From positions 14,611,876 through 14,675,875 of the forward strand of contig JBCNJP010000003.1 in the NCBI GenBank assembly GCA_039602395.1: DNA of 64,000 nt, read 5' to 3'. This document shows, piece by piece, positions 42,990 through 55,029 of the stretch. Both the position numbers and the translations under genes were made by a program. This DNA comes from Deinandra increscens subsp. villosa (Eukaryota > Streptophyta > Magnoliopsida > Asterales > Asteraceae). Under the pieces are notes generated by a model that was not told where the DNA came from, made no database searches, and worked only from the letters and a program-made list of their open reading frames with translations. Numbering within the stretch: position 1 is the first letter of the stretch; every line of letters starts with the position of its first letter.

Positions 42990-45900
42990 GCCTATAAAGG
43001 TTTAAGAAAAAACGCTTAGTGGAATTGTATTACTAAAACTCAAGTTATTCATAATACATTTACGACTATATATACATGAAGACTAGAGCTAATCAAGGAG
43101 AACTATAATAAAGAAAATGGTCAAACAATTGACCAAGACTACACAATTTGACCAAGACTAGAAATTAAAATGGTTTGATAATAAGTAAGTGTATCTTTGA
43201 TGAGTACCATCGACCAAGACTAATTCAAAGTATCATTAATGGTGATTGAGTCTTTATATGCCTCCGCAAGATGGACCATCGGAAGATGAAGCCAATCTTG
43301 GTTAGTAACAAATGAAGACGTGGCCTTAGTATGGGCTTTGTTAGAGCATCCAGATCGTCACCATGTGGGACCTTTTCTCGGACAAAGTGAAAATCTAAAT
43401 CTAAGTGCTTCATTCGAGAATGGAAGACTAGGTTTACGAAATATGTGGTGGCGCTTAGATTGTCACAATAAATTATAGGAGTGATAGATGAGAGAAAACC
43501 AAGATCGGTTAGTAAAGATTGTTACCATTTGACTTCAGTGGTGATTGATGTAACTGCTTTAAATTCTGCATCTGTTGAGCTTCTTGCCAAAGTACTTTAG
43601 GGTTTTGAGCTCCATGAAATCGGATTGGAACCAAGATAAACAATATAACCTGTGGTACTTTGATAGTTATCTTTATCCCCTGCCCAATCAGCATCAGTGA
43701 AAGCATGTAAGTCAGCTAGGGAATTAGATCAAAGTAGTATACCATGATACAAGGTGGCAGGTGCCATTAAGATATCGAAGTAGCCTTTTTAAGTCTATCC
43801 AATGAGTGGAAGTTGGCACATGCATATATTATGACAACGGGTTGACTGTAAATGATATATCTGGCCTCGTTAGTGATAATTTTGCAGCGCACCAAGAGAA
43901 AGATAATGGGTGGGTGATGAATGAGGTGTGCCACCTCTTGATGTGAGCGGTTCGTATCTAGTTATTGATGTAGATATGGGTTTAAAACCACTCATATTGG
44001 TTTTTTTGGAGGATATCGAGAATATATTTCTTTTGGGACAGAAGAATGCCTTGTGGGATGAGGAATAACTTCAACGCCAAGAAAGTATGAAAGAAGATCA
44101 AATTTTTTTTAAAGAGAATTCTGTGGAGAGGAGATGGATGAATTGATTATAGAAGGACCGGTGATGATTAGATCATTAACATAAACAAGGACAAAGATGG
44201 AAGATGATCCCTTTAAGAGAGTGAATAATGAAGAGTCAGAAATGGTGGGTTTGTATCCAAGTGAGAGAAGATAGTTTTTTAGTTCGTCATACCAAGCACG
44301 AGATGCTTGACGAAGGCCATATATTGCTTTATTTAGTTTGCACACATGGGAGGGAAAAAATGGATTAATAAATCCAGGAGGTTGGGTCACGTAGATATCT
44401 TCTTTTAGTGTGCCTTGTAAGAAAGCATTGTTAATATCAAGTTGACGAAGGTCCCATTTGTTAGAGACGGCTAGAGAAAGAACAAAACGAAGTGCGGCCG
44501 GTCTAATTACGGGGCTGCGTCTCCCAATGTAACCGATTCCAGGTCTTTGGTGAAAACACTTGGTAACTAAACGATCCTTGAACCGATCGATTGATCCATC
44601 AGGTTTGTATTTTGTGCGATAAACGCATTTGCATCCAACAAGATTTGGGCTTGAGAAGAGGAAAAGAGTGACCATGTGTGGTTGCGTTCAAGAGCATCAT
44701 ATTCTTCTTGCATGGTGTTGCGCCATTGAGGATGATTGAGCGCATGGGTAATATTTGTTGGTTAATTTGCGGAGGATGGAGAATCAACATAAAGTTTGAA
44801 TTCATAATTGAAGTAACGTGGTTTTGGTATAGGATGGGGTCGAGTAAGAGGTTTTGAAGAGGGTGGGGTGGATGGGCTGGAATTAATAGAGGCAGTGGAG
44901 GAGTTTGAAGGATTGTTTGTGGCAGAAGAGGAATTTAGTGAGATTGGTTCAATTAAAGAATGGATGGGCCTTGGGAAGATGATGAAGTGATCGGGTCATG
45001 AGAGGATGGTAGTGTTGTAGTGGTGATTGGGCTTTAAAGAGGAGGGGAAGGTATTGGGCTTGAGAAGGGTGAGTTTCTTGTATTTGGTTCCGATGAGGAG
45101 TATGCGAAAACGGGAAAAATATAGAAAGCCACTGATCCATTGTAGGATGTGGTGATGATGTGAGGCATTGGAAAGGAAATTCATTTTCTAAAAAACATGT
45201 CAAGATGAATACATTTTAGAGGAGTTTGGATCATAGGCATAGTAAGCACTTTGAGTTGGTGAGTATCCAACATATATACAAGGAGTAGAATGGGGATGAA
45301 GTTTGTGTGGCGGATAAGGTCTTAACCGCAAATAACATAAGCAACCAAAACTCTTCAATTTGGGAGACTGTTTATAAGGTAAGAAGCAGTGGTGAAGGAA
45401 AATGGCCAAAAATTGAACGGAATTTTTGCATGAGAAAGTAGAGCGGGGATAGATTCAACAATGTGTCGATGACGATGTTCATCATAACCATTGTGCTCGG
45501 GGTATGTGGTGGGGATGTGAGGTGAGAAATACCACATTAAGATAAACGAGTAGTTTCATTTTTCCTTGAAAGTAGTTTTCAACTAAGTTTTGGAAGCGAT
45601 TAAAGGTGGCGAGTGAATTTAATTTTCTTTTGAGTGGATAAACCCAATTGTATTTGGTGTAATGGTCCACAAAAATGATATAGTATTTGTAATGATCAAA
45701 TGATTCAACTGGTGAACACTATACTGATGCGACCCGACCTACATCAGAGGAGCCCATGGATCAGCCCGACTTCTAGACCCAAAAGGATTATAAGCAAGCC
45801 CAAGAAACTAATGGATGACTTGTTCGACAGATTAGTCACGTTGGCATGCTCCCCAATCTACTCTTCATGTTTTCCATTATCCCATGATTCCATGATTTGT

Positions 45901-47330
45901 TTATTCCAGTAAAGTAGGAGACTAGTTTGCTTTCGTTTAGTACTTAAAGTTGTTTTGGTTTAATAAAAAGATAAGGAGAGAAAAATTGATCAAAAGTTCT
46001 AGTATTCTTCTTTTTTATTCTTTGGAGCCTAACTTACTCTACGGGTCTATTTTGAGAGTTTGTAGGTTTTCTCCGTAAACCTATCACATACGTCATAGAA
46101 TATTAAATATAATGGTGCCATGGAGGAGAGTGAAGAATCATGAAAGGGCGAAGAGTGATTTTTGTTAATTCGACAAGAATGCAATTCATTAAATGTAGAA
46201 TTCACAGGAATAAAGGGAGACAAGAGTTTAAAAACTTTACTTTGTGAATGGCCGAGTCGATGATGCCAAAGTGAGAAATTAGTTTCGTGCAAGGCAAAAA
46301 CTTGAGGTGTAAGAGATGAGCGAACTTGAGGTGTAAGAGATGAGCGGAGCTCATACATTCCCTTTGTTGATGTGCCTGTGAGAAGTGGAAGTTGTGATGC
46401 TTGATTTTTTATGATAAAAACAAAAGAATAAAACTCCATGAGATAGTTGTTGTGTTGACATAAGCGTGAAATGGATATGAATTTTGGTGATTAAAAAGGG
46501 AACATATAAGACATTTTTTAGAATTAGAGGAGTGTTGGAAGTTTGTATAATGGTGGAACCAATATGAGTAATTTTTAAACACGAATCTTCACCAATTAGT
46601 AGTTCCTCTATTCCGGTCATAAGGTGCACGTAGAGAGAGGTTGTTTAAGTCATTTGTGACATGGTAACTTGCTCCGCTATCATATAAGACATTTTTTAGA
46701 ATTAGAGGAGTGTTAGGGGCTATTATGTAAGCTTGAGCATGTTTGACCTGTGATGATTTAAAATATGGAATAGAAATAGTGGGATGAGTATTTTTAAATA
46801 CCAATTCTAATAATTTTTATTTAAAAAACTAATTATTATGCGGAATTTATTTATTTATTTTTATGCAAAAGATGCTACGCATGATATGAGTATTTTTAAA
46901 TACCAAACAATTAGTTAACAGTGTCCCTTTTCATGACACCATTGACATTTTCCTTAGAAAAGGACGATTGCCAATGGGTTGATGTGGAGTCGGTAGCAAC
47001 CTGTCCACACCATTTCTTTGTCGTGGACAGATACTGATGTTGAGCATAGAATGCGGATATTGGTTGATGGATGCCAATGGCCGTGTCCGTCATGGAGGGC
47101 TTGTTGTAAGAGGAAACAAGATGTTTATCGGTAGTGGAGGAGGATTTGTTTGTGAGGATGGATATAATCCCACACTGGTACCATATATAGGTTTAAGAGA
47201 AAATGTTTAATGTAATTGTATTACTAAAACTCTTGTTATTCACAACACATTTAGAAATATATATACATGAACACTAGAGCTAATTGATGAGAACTACCAT
47301 AAAGAAAACGGTCAAACAATTGACAATATG
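42990..47330 (-). mobile_element. Old Ty1/Copia element on the minus strand
   Basis: LTR-like remnants lie at about 47190-47327 and 43000-43140; they share AATTGTATTACTAAAACTC, CACTAGAGCTAAT-like and GGTCAAACAATTGAC tracts. From right to left the minus strand shows gag debris, a protease remnant (DSGASYHVTND, about 46640), a pre-integrase block (LWHHRLGHSQSK, about 46280), integrase (FVDHYTKYNWVYPLK, about 45660, and EHNGYDEHRHRHIVE), reverse transcriptase (WDLRQLDINNAFLQG, LVYVNDLIITG with VND for VDD, about 44180) and RNase H remnants to about 43250. Many stops and shifts, a solo LTR in the integrase, and a 36-bp internal duplication (46508, 46682) show long decay. It lies antisense in the P450 intron. 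Confidence 0.8.
45725..46086. mobile_element. Solo LTR, 362 bp, inside the Copia integrase
   Basis: On the minus strand it begins TGATAGG and ends GCATCA (TG...CA). It is flanked by TATAC and CATAC (45720-45724, 46087-46091), a 5-bp duplication with one change. Removing it makes the integrase reading frame continuous across the site, which supports the borders. No partner LTR or internal sequence is seen, as expected after LTR-LTR recombination. Confidence 0.7.
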
Positions 47331-48955
47331 TTCATATATTTAATTATGTAGAACAAGAAGAAATTGCTAGTAAAAAAGCACGTGAAGAAGCTTTAACATG
47401 GGAAGACCTTACAAAGATGAAGTACACTTGGAGAGTAGCGACCGAGGTGATGCGGATAGATCCACCTGTGGCTTTGAGCTTCCGACGAGCTAAGCAAGAT
47501 ATTGAGTATGGAGGATTTATAATTCCAAAAGGATGGCAAGTACGTATGACACACACATATATAAATGATTGATTAATCAATAATTAATTAACTAACTTAA
47601 TATCATATTATACAACAATCGCTTAATTGATTATATATAATGAATTAATGTGTTTTTAGGTGTTGATATCTGCGTCGATGACACATATGGATGATAGCAT
47701 TTTCCAAAATCCAACCATGTTCGACCCGACTCGTTTTGAGAAACATGCACCACCACCACCGCGTTTTAGTTACGTTGCGTTTGGAGGCGGGCCAAGGATG
47801 TGTCCGGGTTTCGAGCTTGCGAAAATGGAAACGTTAGTGATGATGCACCGTATGGTGACAAGATTCAGTTGGGAGCTACTTAATAAAGATGAATTATTTA
47901 AGAGAGTTCCAATGCCAGAATTTGATCAAGGGTTGTTGGTTCATGTCAAGCCCCTAAACAAAGATGGTGTTATATGAAAACTTTTTAATGTTATTTGTAT
48001 TTGTGTGGGATTATTATGTATAAAACGTATTGTCTGGTTGATGGACTCTTTATTGGGTTTGAAATGTGATTAATTCATAACTAGATGGTGACCCACCCGC
48101 GCGTTGCGGCGGGTCACCCATTTTTTTAAGTAATTATAGTGTCCTTGGAGTAGTTGAAAGATTCATTGTACAACATAGAAACTTCATTCATTTACAGTTT
48201 GCTTAAGCATACATGAACTTTATCATAGATTCGCAGGTAAAGGAAATTGTATATGCCTTTCCAAGGCACTTATAAGTGGTCATTTTGCTGAATTTACAAA
48301 AGATTGTTTTCCGAATACTTGTATGTTAGCATACCTTGATCTGGTACATTCTAAAGGACTTGTAATATGTCTTCATAATTACCTTGAGATGTACAAAATT
48401 AGCTTTCACAAAACTTCCATATCTGCTGCAATATCAGGCAAACAATATCCATAAGACTTATTAACAAACTATGATATAGCTAAAATGTAACGACCAAATC
48501 TTATGGGCTGCTAAGATCTAATAATTAGTTTCTTGGTATTTGGATAAATAGAATAAGATCTAATTGTTTAGTGGTCAATCATTTTGAGTAAACACATCCA
48601 AACAGCCAGTTGTGATTTAAAGAGCGTTTATAAAGAACTAAAATTCATATAAAACTTCTATTATGTGCGTTCAAAAGTAGCCATAAATTCTTTAGTCATT
48701 TAGTATCTCCTAAATCAAGCTACCCCAACAAAAGGGTCTGTATGAACCTATCATTTGATCAATAAATGTCTTTGATTTCAAGCTACAATTGTTCTGACCT
48801 TACAAATTACATAAAAAGCTATACCTAACAATTCAGTATTAAAGCCTCTGTTTTATGGAATTTTATATGTTACTTTGCGTTTTATTATGTAAAGTCAATC
48901 CATTATCAGCAACTAAAATAAAATGCCATTTCTTAAAATATTATCATGGTAACAC

Positions 48956-49457
48956 CAATGTTTTAAAAACCGGTTTTTTAGTTGAACCGGAAAACTTTCC
49001 GGGACCGGTTCGACCGGTCGGACCGGTTAGACCGGCCGGTTGAACCGTTTAGGGGATTTATATATATATTTTTATTAAAATGTTAATAAAATTGTACACC
49101 ACAACAAAAATAGTTAAAATACAATGATAATCCACTAAAAAATAATACCAAATTGGTATTTCATAAGAATATATAAGTTTTAAACTTTAAAAAATAATAA
49201 AAAATAACAATAAATTTTAAATTTTTTTTTTTTTAAAAAACTGTCAGAAAACCGGTTGAACCGGACCGGTTGAACCGGAAAAAACCGGAAAAAACCGGAA
49301 AAAACCGGAAAAAACCGGAAAACCGCCCGGTTCAAAACGGTCCGGTTATGTCCAAAAAACCGGGGATTAAAAAACCGGTATGATAACCGGTTGGCGGTTG
49401 AACCGGTTGAACCGGACCGGTTGAACCGGACCGGTTGAACCGGTTTTTAAAACATTG
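48956..49457. mobile_element. hAT-type MITE rich in ACCGGTT words, 502 bp
   Basis: The ends CAATGTTTTAAAAACCGGTT are mirrored at the right end. A perfect 8-bp duplication, GGTAACAC, flanks it (48948-48955, 49458-49465). Both subterminal zones are crowded with ACCGGTTGAACCGG units (for example 49254-49320 and 49375-49440), probably transposase-binding repeats. It has no coding capacity. Confidence 0.85.
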
Positions 49458-49698
49458 GGTAACACCCTTGGTTAATGCTTATCATAGCCCAATAAGACCT
49501 ATTTGATTAAAACCAAAGTTTTTTTTCTCATATAAACATGTAAACTCATCTTATGTAATCTTTCTTAAGTTTTACCAGTACAGTTAAATGTAGAATTGAC
49601 TAACTTTATCTCGTTCAACGCAATATTCAACTTTTAAACCTTAAAACACATTAGAAATGAAGCCACCATCTAAATGCAAAAAAAAAAATGGTTACAAT

Positions 49699-49894
49699 CA
49701 AGGGGAAGCTTAGACGGGACGGGAGGGGGTGACCGCCCCCTCGGTTTTTTCGTCCATAAGTACATATTTTTGCTATTTTATGTACAAAAATTTATATATA
49801 TTCCGTATCGCCCCCTCGGATGTATTAAGTATCGCCCCTCTGTAGAATTTTTGAACTACTCCCCCTCGGGGTTTTCTTTCAAGTTTCGCCATTG
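49699..49894. mobile_element. Short hAT-like MITE, 196 bp
   Basis: It begins CAAGGGGAAGCTT and ends AAGTTTCGCCATTG, imperfect inverted repeats. It is flanked by a perfect 8-bp duplication, GTTACAAT (49691-49698, 49895-49902). GCCCCCTCGG-type words recur inside. Confidence 0.65.
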
Positions 49895-51047
49895 GTTACA
49901 ATGCAAATCAGAATGCAATTGTAAGATAGTTAATAATGAGACTCACAAAGATAAGCACCTCAACAGCTGTCACAAATAACCTGAAAAACAAAACACAACA
50001 AACATCGTTAGCAATTCTTAAGTTCAAATTTAAACATAAATACAATAGCTATATTATAACACCAGAGGAGGTAACCAATTATAGATATACTTACCCATAC
50101 TTTTACTTATCATACTAAGTCTACACAGCTGCATACAAAAAAAAAACAATCAAACCATATAAGAATAACTCATGTAGCTAAAAATAAACAAACCAAATCT
50201 ACAACATGCTCAAATATACATGAATAATAATTAACAATTTCAAAGTAGACAATAAGAATACACACCAAGCATAAACCAACAGTGTTAAAAAAAACGAAGA
50301 CAACTCGACCCTACAAAGACAAACATAATCTCAAAGTTTCACTGACTAAAATAAGAATTTAACACAATCTTAAACAACAGTGAAAAGACGTCAAATTTTT
50401 TTAAACCATATATAACCAAAAAATGAATATACCTACACAACCCCAACAGCCATGAAGGAGTGCTAAATTCTTCTTTATAGAAACCAAACCTGCCTTGTTA
50501 CCTCAAGTGAAGCACACACTCAATATCATCCCTCCACGTTTTCTTTCCATACGCTACCACGCCTCAATGTTCTTTTCTTTCCAATGACCACATTTTACCA
50601 CGTCTCATCCACACCCGATATTCAAAGGAAAGTGAAATAGAGAGAGACGGATGGCAAAATTATTATTGTATGTATGCGTATGAATCAATAGTACCTGCAA
50701 ATGTTTGCATAGCAGTATTTGTATGGTAATGTTTTGTAAAAACCTTTTGTATAGACCATGGTAACAACAAATATATGCATGATAATAGTTTAGCTACTTA
50801 ATTAGGTTACATTACAGTTACCAAGTTCCTAAGGAACATGACACATAATAATTTTGAGACTTAGGTGTTGTTTGTTTTTGCAGACAAAAACTGTCTGCAG
50901 TCTGATTTCATCTGATTTCATGTCTGCATCTGAAGATGTGGTCTGAAGATCTGTAATCTGAAAATAAAAGACTGTTTGTTTTATTAACTTGACACTGTCT
51001 GCAAAAACTAAAAAATATATAACTGTCAAACTTATCTTATTAAATTA

Positions 51048-51959
51048 GGAAAATTGGCCTGTAATAATATAAGTTTTCACTCTTTGGCCAATAATAATAT
51101 GAGTTTTTGAGTTGGTCTGTAATAATACCAGTTTTCAAACTATTGGACTGTAATAGTATGCCGTTAGTTTTTACTTAACGGGGTTAAATCCCTGCCTACG
51201 TGGCTGTCCACGTGGCTTCATTATTCATACATGACATTTTTAAGTGGGGGTTTTAAAAAGGAAAATTGGCCTGTAATAATACAAGTTTTCACTCTTTGGC
51301 CAATAATAATATGAGTTTTTGAGTTGGTCTGTAATAATACCAGTTTTCGAACTATTGGACTGTAATAGTATGCCGTTAGTTTTTACTTAACGGGGTTAAA
51401 TCCCTGCCTACGTGGCTGTCCACGTGGCTTCATTATTCATACATGACATTTTTAAGTGGGGGTTTTAAAAAGGAAAATTGGCCTGTAATAATACAAGTTT
51501 TCACTCTTTGGCCAATAATAATATGAGTTTTTGAGTTGGTCTGTAATAATACCAGTTTGTTAAAAGAAATACAGTGAAGCCACGTGGGCAGCCACATAGG
51601 CAGGGATTTAACCCCGTTAAGTAAGAACTAACGGCATACTATTACAGTCCAATAGCTCGAAAACTGGTATTATTACAGACCAACTCAAAAACTCATATTA
51701 TTATTGGCCAAAGAGTGAAAACTTGTATTATTACAGGCCAATTTTCCTTTTTAAAACCCCCACTTAAAAATGCCACGTATGATTAATGAAGCCACGTGGA
51801 CAGCCACGTAGGCATGGATTTAACCCCGTTAAGTAAAAACTAACGGCATACTATTACAGTCCAATAGTTCGAAAACTGGTATTATTACAGACCAACTCAA
51901 AAACTCATATTATTATTGGCCAAAGAGTGAAAACTTGTATTATTACAGACCAATTTTCC
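51048..51959. mobile_element. Compound MULE foldback, 912 bp, with repeated terminal units
   Basis: It is flanked by a perfect 9-bp duplication, ATTAAATTA (51039-51047, 51960-51968), and begins GGAAAATTGG and ends CCAATTTTCC. A unit of about 205-220 bp starting GGAAAATTGGCCTGTAATAAT is present in direct orientation from 51048, 51271 and (partial) 51473. It is then present inverted from about 51560 to 51959, in two units. The terminal repeat has thus been multiplied inside one element. It has no coding capacity. Confidence 0.85.
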
Positions 51960-52045
51960 ATTAAATTAAAGTCATTAAACGTTCAAATTATAATATAAAT
52001 ACAATAATAAAACCAAATATCAATAACATAAAAACATGAGTAAAA

Positions 52046-52404
52046 TGGTGGTGGTGGTGGTGGTGGTAGTGGTGTGGTGGTGGTGGTTGTGGTAGTGGTG
52101 TGGTGGTTGTGGTAGTGGTGTGGTGGTGGTGGTGGTGGTGGTGTTGGTGGTGATAATGGTGGTGGTGGTGGTAATTGTGTGGTGGTGGTGGTGGTGTGGT
52201 GGTGGTGGTGGCGGTGATGGTTGTGGTGGCGGTGATGGTTGTGGTGGTAGTGGTGTGGTGGTGGTGGTAGTGTGGTGGTGGGGGTGGTGGTGGCGTGTGG
52301 TGGTGGTGGGGTGGTGGTGGTGGTGGAGTGGTGTGGTGGTGGTGGGGGTGGTGGTGGTGGTGTGGTGGTGGTGGGGGTGGTGGTGGTGGTGGTGGGGTGG
52401 TGGG
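52046..52404 (+). repeat. (GGT)n-rich microsatellite, ~360 bp
   Basis: Almost pure G/T on this strand: TGG repeats interrupted by GTGTGG and GATGGTTGT. Its open frame (Val/Trp/Gly only) is a by-product of the repeat. It sits inside the right half of the PIF-type element. Confidence 0.95.
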
Positions 52405-52600
52405 TCTTTTGTTTTTAAGCTTGTAAGTTCTAGTGTGAAGATGAAATAAGCAATGTTTATAAGCTTTTTTTTAAAGAGGTTTTAAGCTTAAATAAGATCT
52501 TCATAAGAAAAAAAACAAACAGTCTTCAAGGCATATGTCTGTGCGCCTGCAGACATAACCTTCCCTGAAGATGTATTAAGCAAAAACAAACAGCACCTTA

Positions 52601-53960
52601 CATACTACAAACATACCAGTGGTGAAAGATTCTTCTAAGCACCTGTAACAACATAACATCAGACAAAATTAAGTTATAAAGAAACCCTCAATAAATCTTC
52701 AAACAAATGAAACATTCACCTCATCTTACCTTGGTAAACTGTAGCTAAGAAGAAAAAGATCTTCAATCCAGACAACTTGGAAGCATGAGCATATATTAGA
52801 GGCAAACTATACCTCCACGTTGAACCTTGCAAAATAAATCATGTCAACCAAATATGAATTTCAACAACATCGAATTTCAACAATTGCAATATAATCACAT
52901 AACTAATGGGTAATAATAGAATAGATAGTATAACCTATGTCAGATACCACCGTCGAGACCTTTTTTTTTGAATGATTTTAATCAAATATGTAGGTTGCGC
53001 GAAGAATTGAGACATACCAAGAAGACTTTGTATGCGGTTTCGAAATGTCGAGAACTGTTGCGAAAGGATGCAATTTCCCATTTCACATCAGTTTATCCCA
53101 AATCAATGTGTTCATCTTCTAGCTATGAAGATTAAATCGAACTGCAACCTGAGAAGAAGAAAAAATGACGACAACAGAGACACCAAAATTGATACCCAAA
53201 TGTTGAGGGTCGTCTCCCCATCACAACCCTTACATCCATCGCCATACACCAGCAAAACCACATCATCATCATGATTCTAAGAATAAAATATACATGCAAG
53301 AACATCCCAGAGGTTAATCAAGATTACAAGATCGGAGCTCGCAGTTGTGAAAACCCTAGCCGCCGAAAATCGCTTTTGACGGACGGAATTCTAGAAGAAC
53401 ATCAGCTCACTGCTAGTCTCTCTCGAAGACACCTTTGTGTGTGTCTCTAGCGATGCGTTTACAATACATGGAATGGAAACGATAAACACCTCATCTCCGC
53501 CAAAGAAGAGAAAGTAAAGTCCGTGTCTAAAATCGAACCGACGGCAGCGAAGAACAAAAGAACCCTAGCAACCGCCGGTAACAACTCCAAAAGCTCAGAT
53601 GCACGTGACGGCAGCGATGAATGTCGCACCGTCACCGCCACCATCATCGCCAAATGGTGTAAGGGTTTCGCCACTCAAATCTCATCAGCCACATGCCAAC
53701 TGTAACCCTAGAGATTTGCGTTGTCATGACTACCATCAGAAAAGCATAGTTCGCTACACAAAGATACCGGCGAGTACCAGAACGCCGGTAACCAACCACG
53801 GTGGTAGAAAGAAGCTTGGAGAGAGAGAGGATAGATAAAGTACCAGAGAAAGATGAGAGAGAACGTACAAATGTATTCAATCAAGAGGAAAAATCGGATA
53901 AAGGAAAGAGGAAAGGACGCGTGACATAATACTTATTACCTGGAACCATTTCATTGGCTG
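52601..53960. other. Helitron A interior, possible captured leader sequence
   Basis: 53300-53900 is GC-richer than its surroundings and reads like a leader or first-exon region, with AACCCTAGCCGCCG (53352-53365) and TC-rich and AG-rich stretches on the two strands. The short frames on each strand match no protein I know. It may be a captured gene fragment or the Helitron's own former promoter. Confidence 0.3.
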
Positions 53961-54064
53961 AATAAAATTGTTGTGAAGCTGTGATTGGGGCAAAGGAAGT
54001 ACAGGAAAAGGCCTCATAGGCAACTAATTGGTTTTGTTATATATATAAAAAATAGTGTGACCGA

Positions 54065-54249
54065 TTTTAGTTATATAGCTTAACATAAAACATTCATGTG
54101 TTAGACCCCTAATTACTACTTATTACAATTATAAACCACTTTTGACTAAATTTCATTATTTTAATCATTAATATTATTTTATTTATTTAATATTATTTTA
54201 TTCATTAGGTAATATTATTTTATTCATCTATGTTATTTTACTAATGGGA
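54065..54249. other. AT-rich gap between the two Helitrons
   Basis: 185 bases made largely of TATTATTTTATT words. AT-rich DNA is the preferred Helitron target. Confidence 0.4.
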
Positions 54250-55029
54250 CTAGAAGCGCGTGTTACGCGCTTCGATGTTTTGGAAAGTTGCCATAGCGTA
54301 GCTGATGATAACCAAAAGCATATGTATTTATTTAAATTGATCACGCGTTGTAAGTTCTAGAATGAAGGGATAACAAACCTTAGCAATTTATATGCATATG
54401 TATCTATGACCAAAGTCAACTGCAATCCTTTAGTGTGATCAAAAAGAAGCAAAGCAATATGCTAAACTGGTTAAAGGGCTAAGAAGTTGAAATTGAGACA
54501 TATGATGCCTAGGAACTGAAATTATGTTGACCCATACAAAGTCAACTATTTTGATACAGCTTTGGCTTCAAAAAATAGAGTCAAGGTAAACCATTGTATA
54601 ACCAAAGCATAATATAGATTTATAGCAGGAAGTTTACAAAGGGCCAAAATAATTTTAATGCCTACAACCTAATAACATTTTTACATATTTACATTGGCCA
54701 AAAGAAGTTGACTTTTCTTAAGTCAAGAGCTTAAGCTAGAAGGCACTTTGACTTTTGAAAAGTGTACAATGGAAGTTACGAAACTACCTAATTAGAAGAT
54801 GCAGGCCCGACTATGGTCGTAGTCCTAAAAGATGCCCTTTTTTGTCGTGAATACTTCTAAATATACCATCTAAGCTTTGGTTGTTTGCAGGTTATATGTC
54901 CAAAAGATGCTTCTTCCTCATCCGTTTTGATCGGATGTCTAAGCAGAATCTGGGCTTATGACCCTCTGCCTCTTGTTCTCTCCTTCATCAGACCCTGTTT
55001 GTGTACAAATGAATTACTATTTAATCAAC

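Larger units (their letters stand above)
40416..47977 (+). pseudogene. Cytochrome P450 (CYP85 clan, CYP716-like) with one-base lesion
   Basis: Four exons: 40416-40915, 41111-41558, 47352-47539, 47660-47977. The N terminus is a membrane anchor (MELMAFVILLSLLVLVPIFF) and a proline hinge LPPGSLGIPVIGQ. Exon 2 carries the I-helix oxygen-binding motif AGYDTT, exon 3 the K-helix E-x-x-R (EVMR), and exon 4 FDPTRFE and the heme loop FGGGPRMCPG with its cysteine ligand. Around 40635, in a run of six T, the frame slips by one base: exon 1 is 500 bases where 501 would keep phase. All other junctions agree, giving ~484 residues otherwise. The substrate cannot be read; CYP716-like enzymes often oxidise triterpenes. 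It may be a recent pseudogene or a homopolymer sequencing error. Intron 3 is 5.8 kb and full of transposons. Confidence 0.8.
50864..52597. mobile_element. PIF/Harbinger-type element hosting a MULE and a GGT tract
   Basis: The ends GGTGTTGTTTGTTTTTGC and the mirrored GCAAAAACAAACAGCACC match with one change. TTA flanks both sides (50861-50863, 52598-52600). Further in, GTCTGCAG and TCTGAAGAT-like words occur on both arms in opposite orientation. Without the inserted MULE it would be about 0.8 kb. It has no transposase. Confidence 0.75.
48081..54064 (-). mobile_element. Non-autonomous Helitron A, ~6 kb
   Basis: On the minus strand the 3' end is a GC-rich hairpin (GTGACCC...GGGTCAC, 48088-48117) followed by CTAG and then T at 48080, the usual Helitron end and target. 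The 5' end is placed at 54064, where A|TCGGTCACACTA leads into the ATATATATAACAAAACC-type start common in plant Helitrons; this end is tentative. No Rep or helicase is present. The body is mostly other insertions plus intron- or leader-like DNA. It begins 103 bases after the P450 stop codon. Confidence 0.5.

Noticed and set aside
49254..49445. Evenly spaced ACCGGTT repeats resembling a CRISPR array
   Set aside because: There are no unique spacers, the genome is a plant's, and the repeats lie in the subterminal zones of a hAT element with defined ends.
52120..52449. 109-residue Val/Trp/Gly-only ORF
   Set aside because: It is a translation of the GGT microsatellite and shows no gene-like composition or context.
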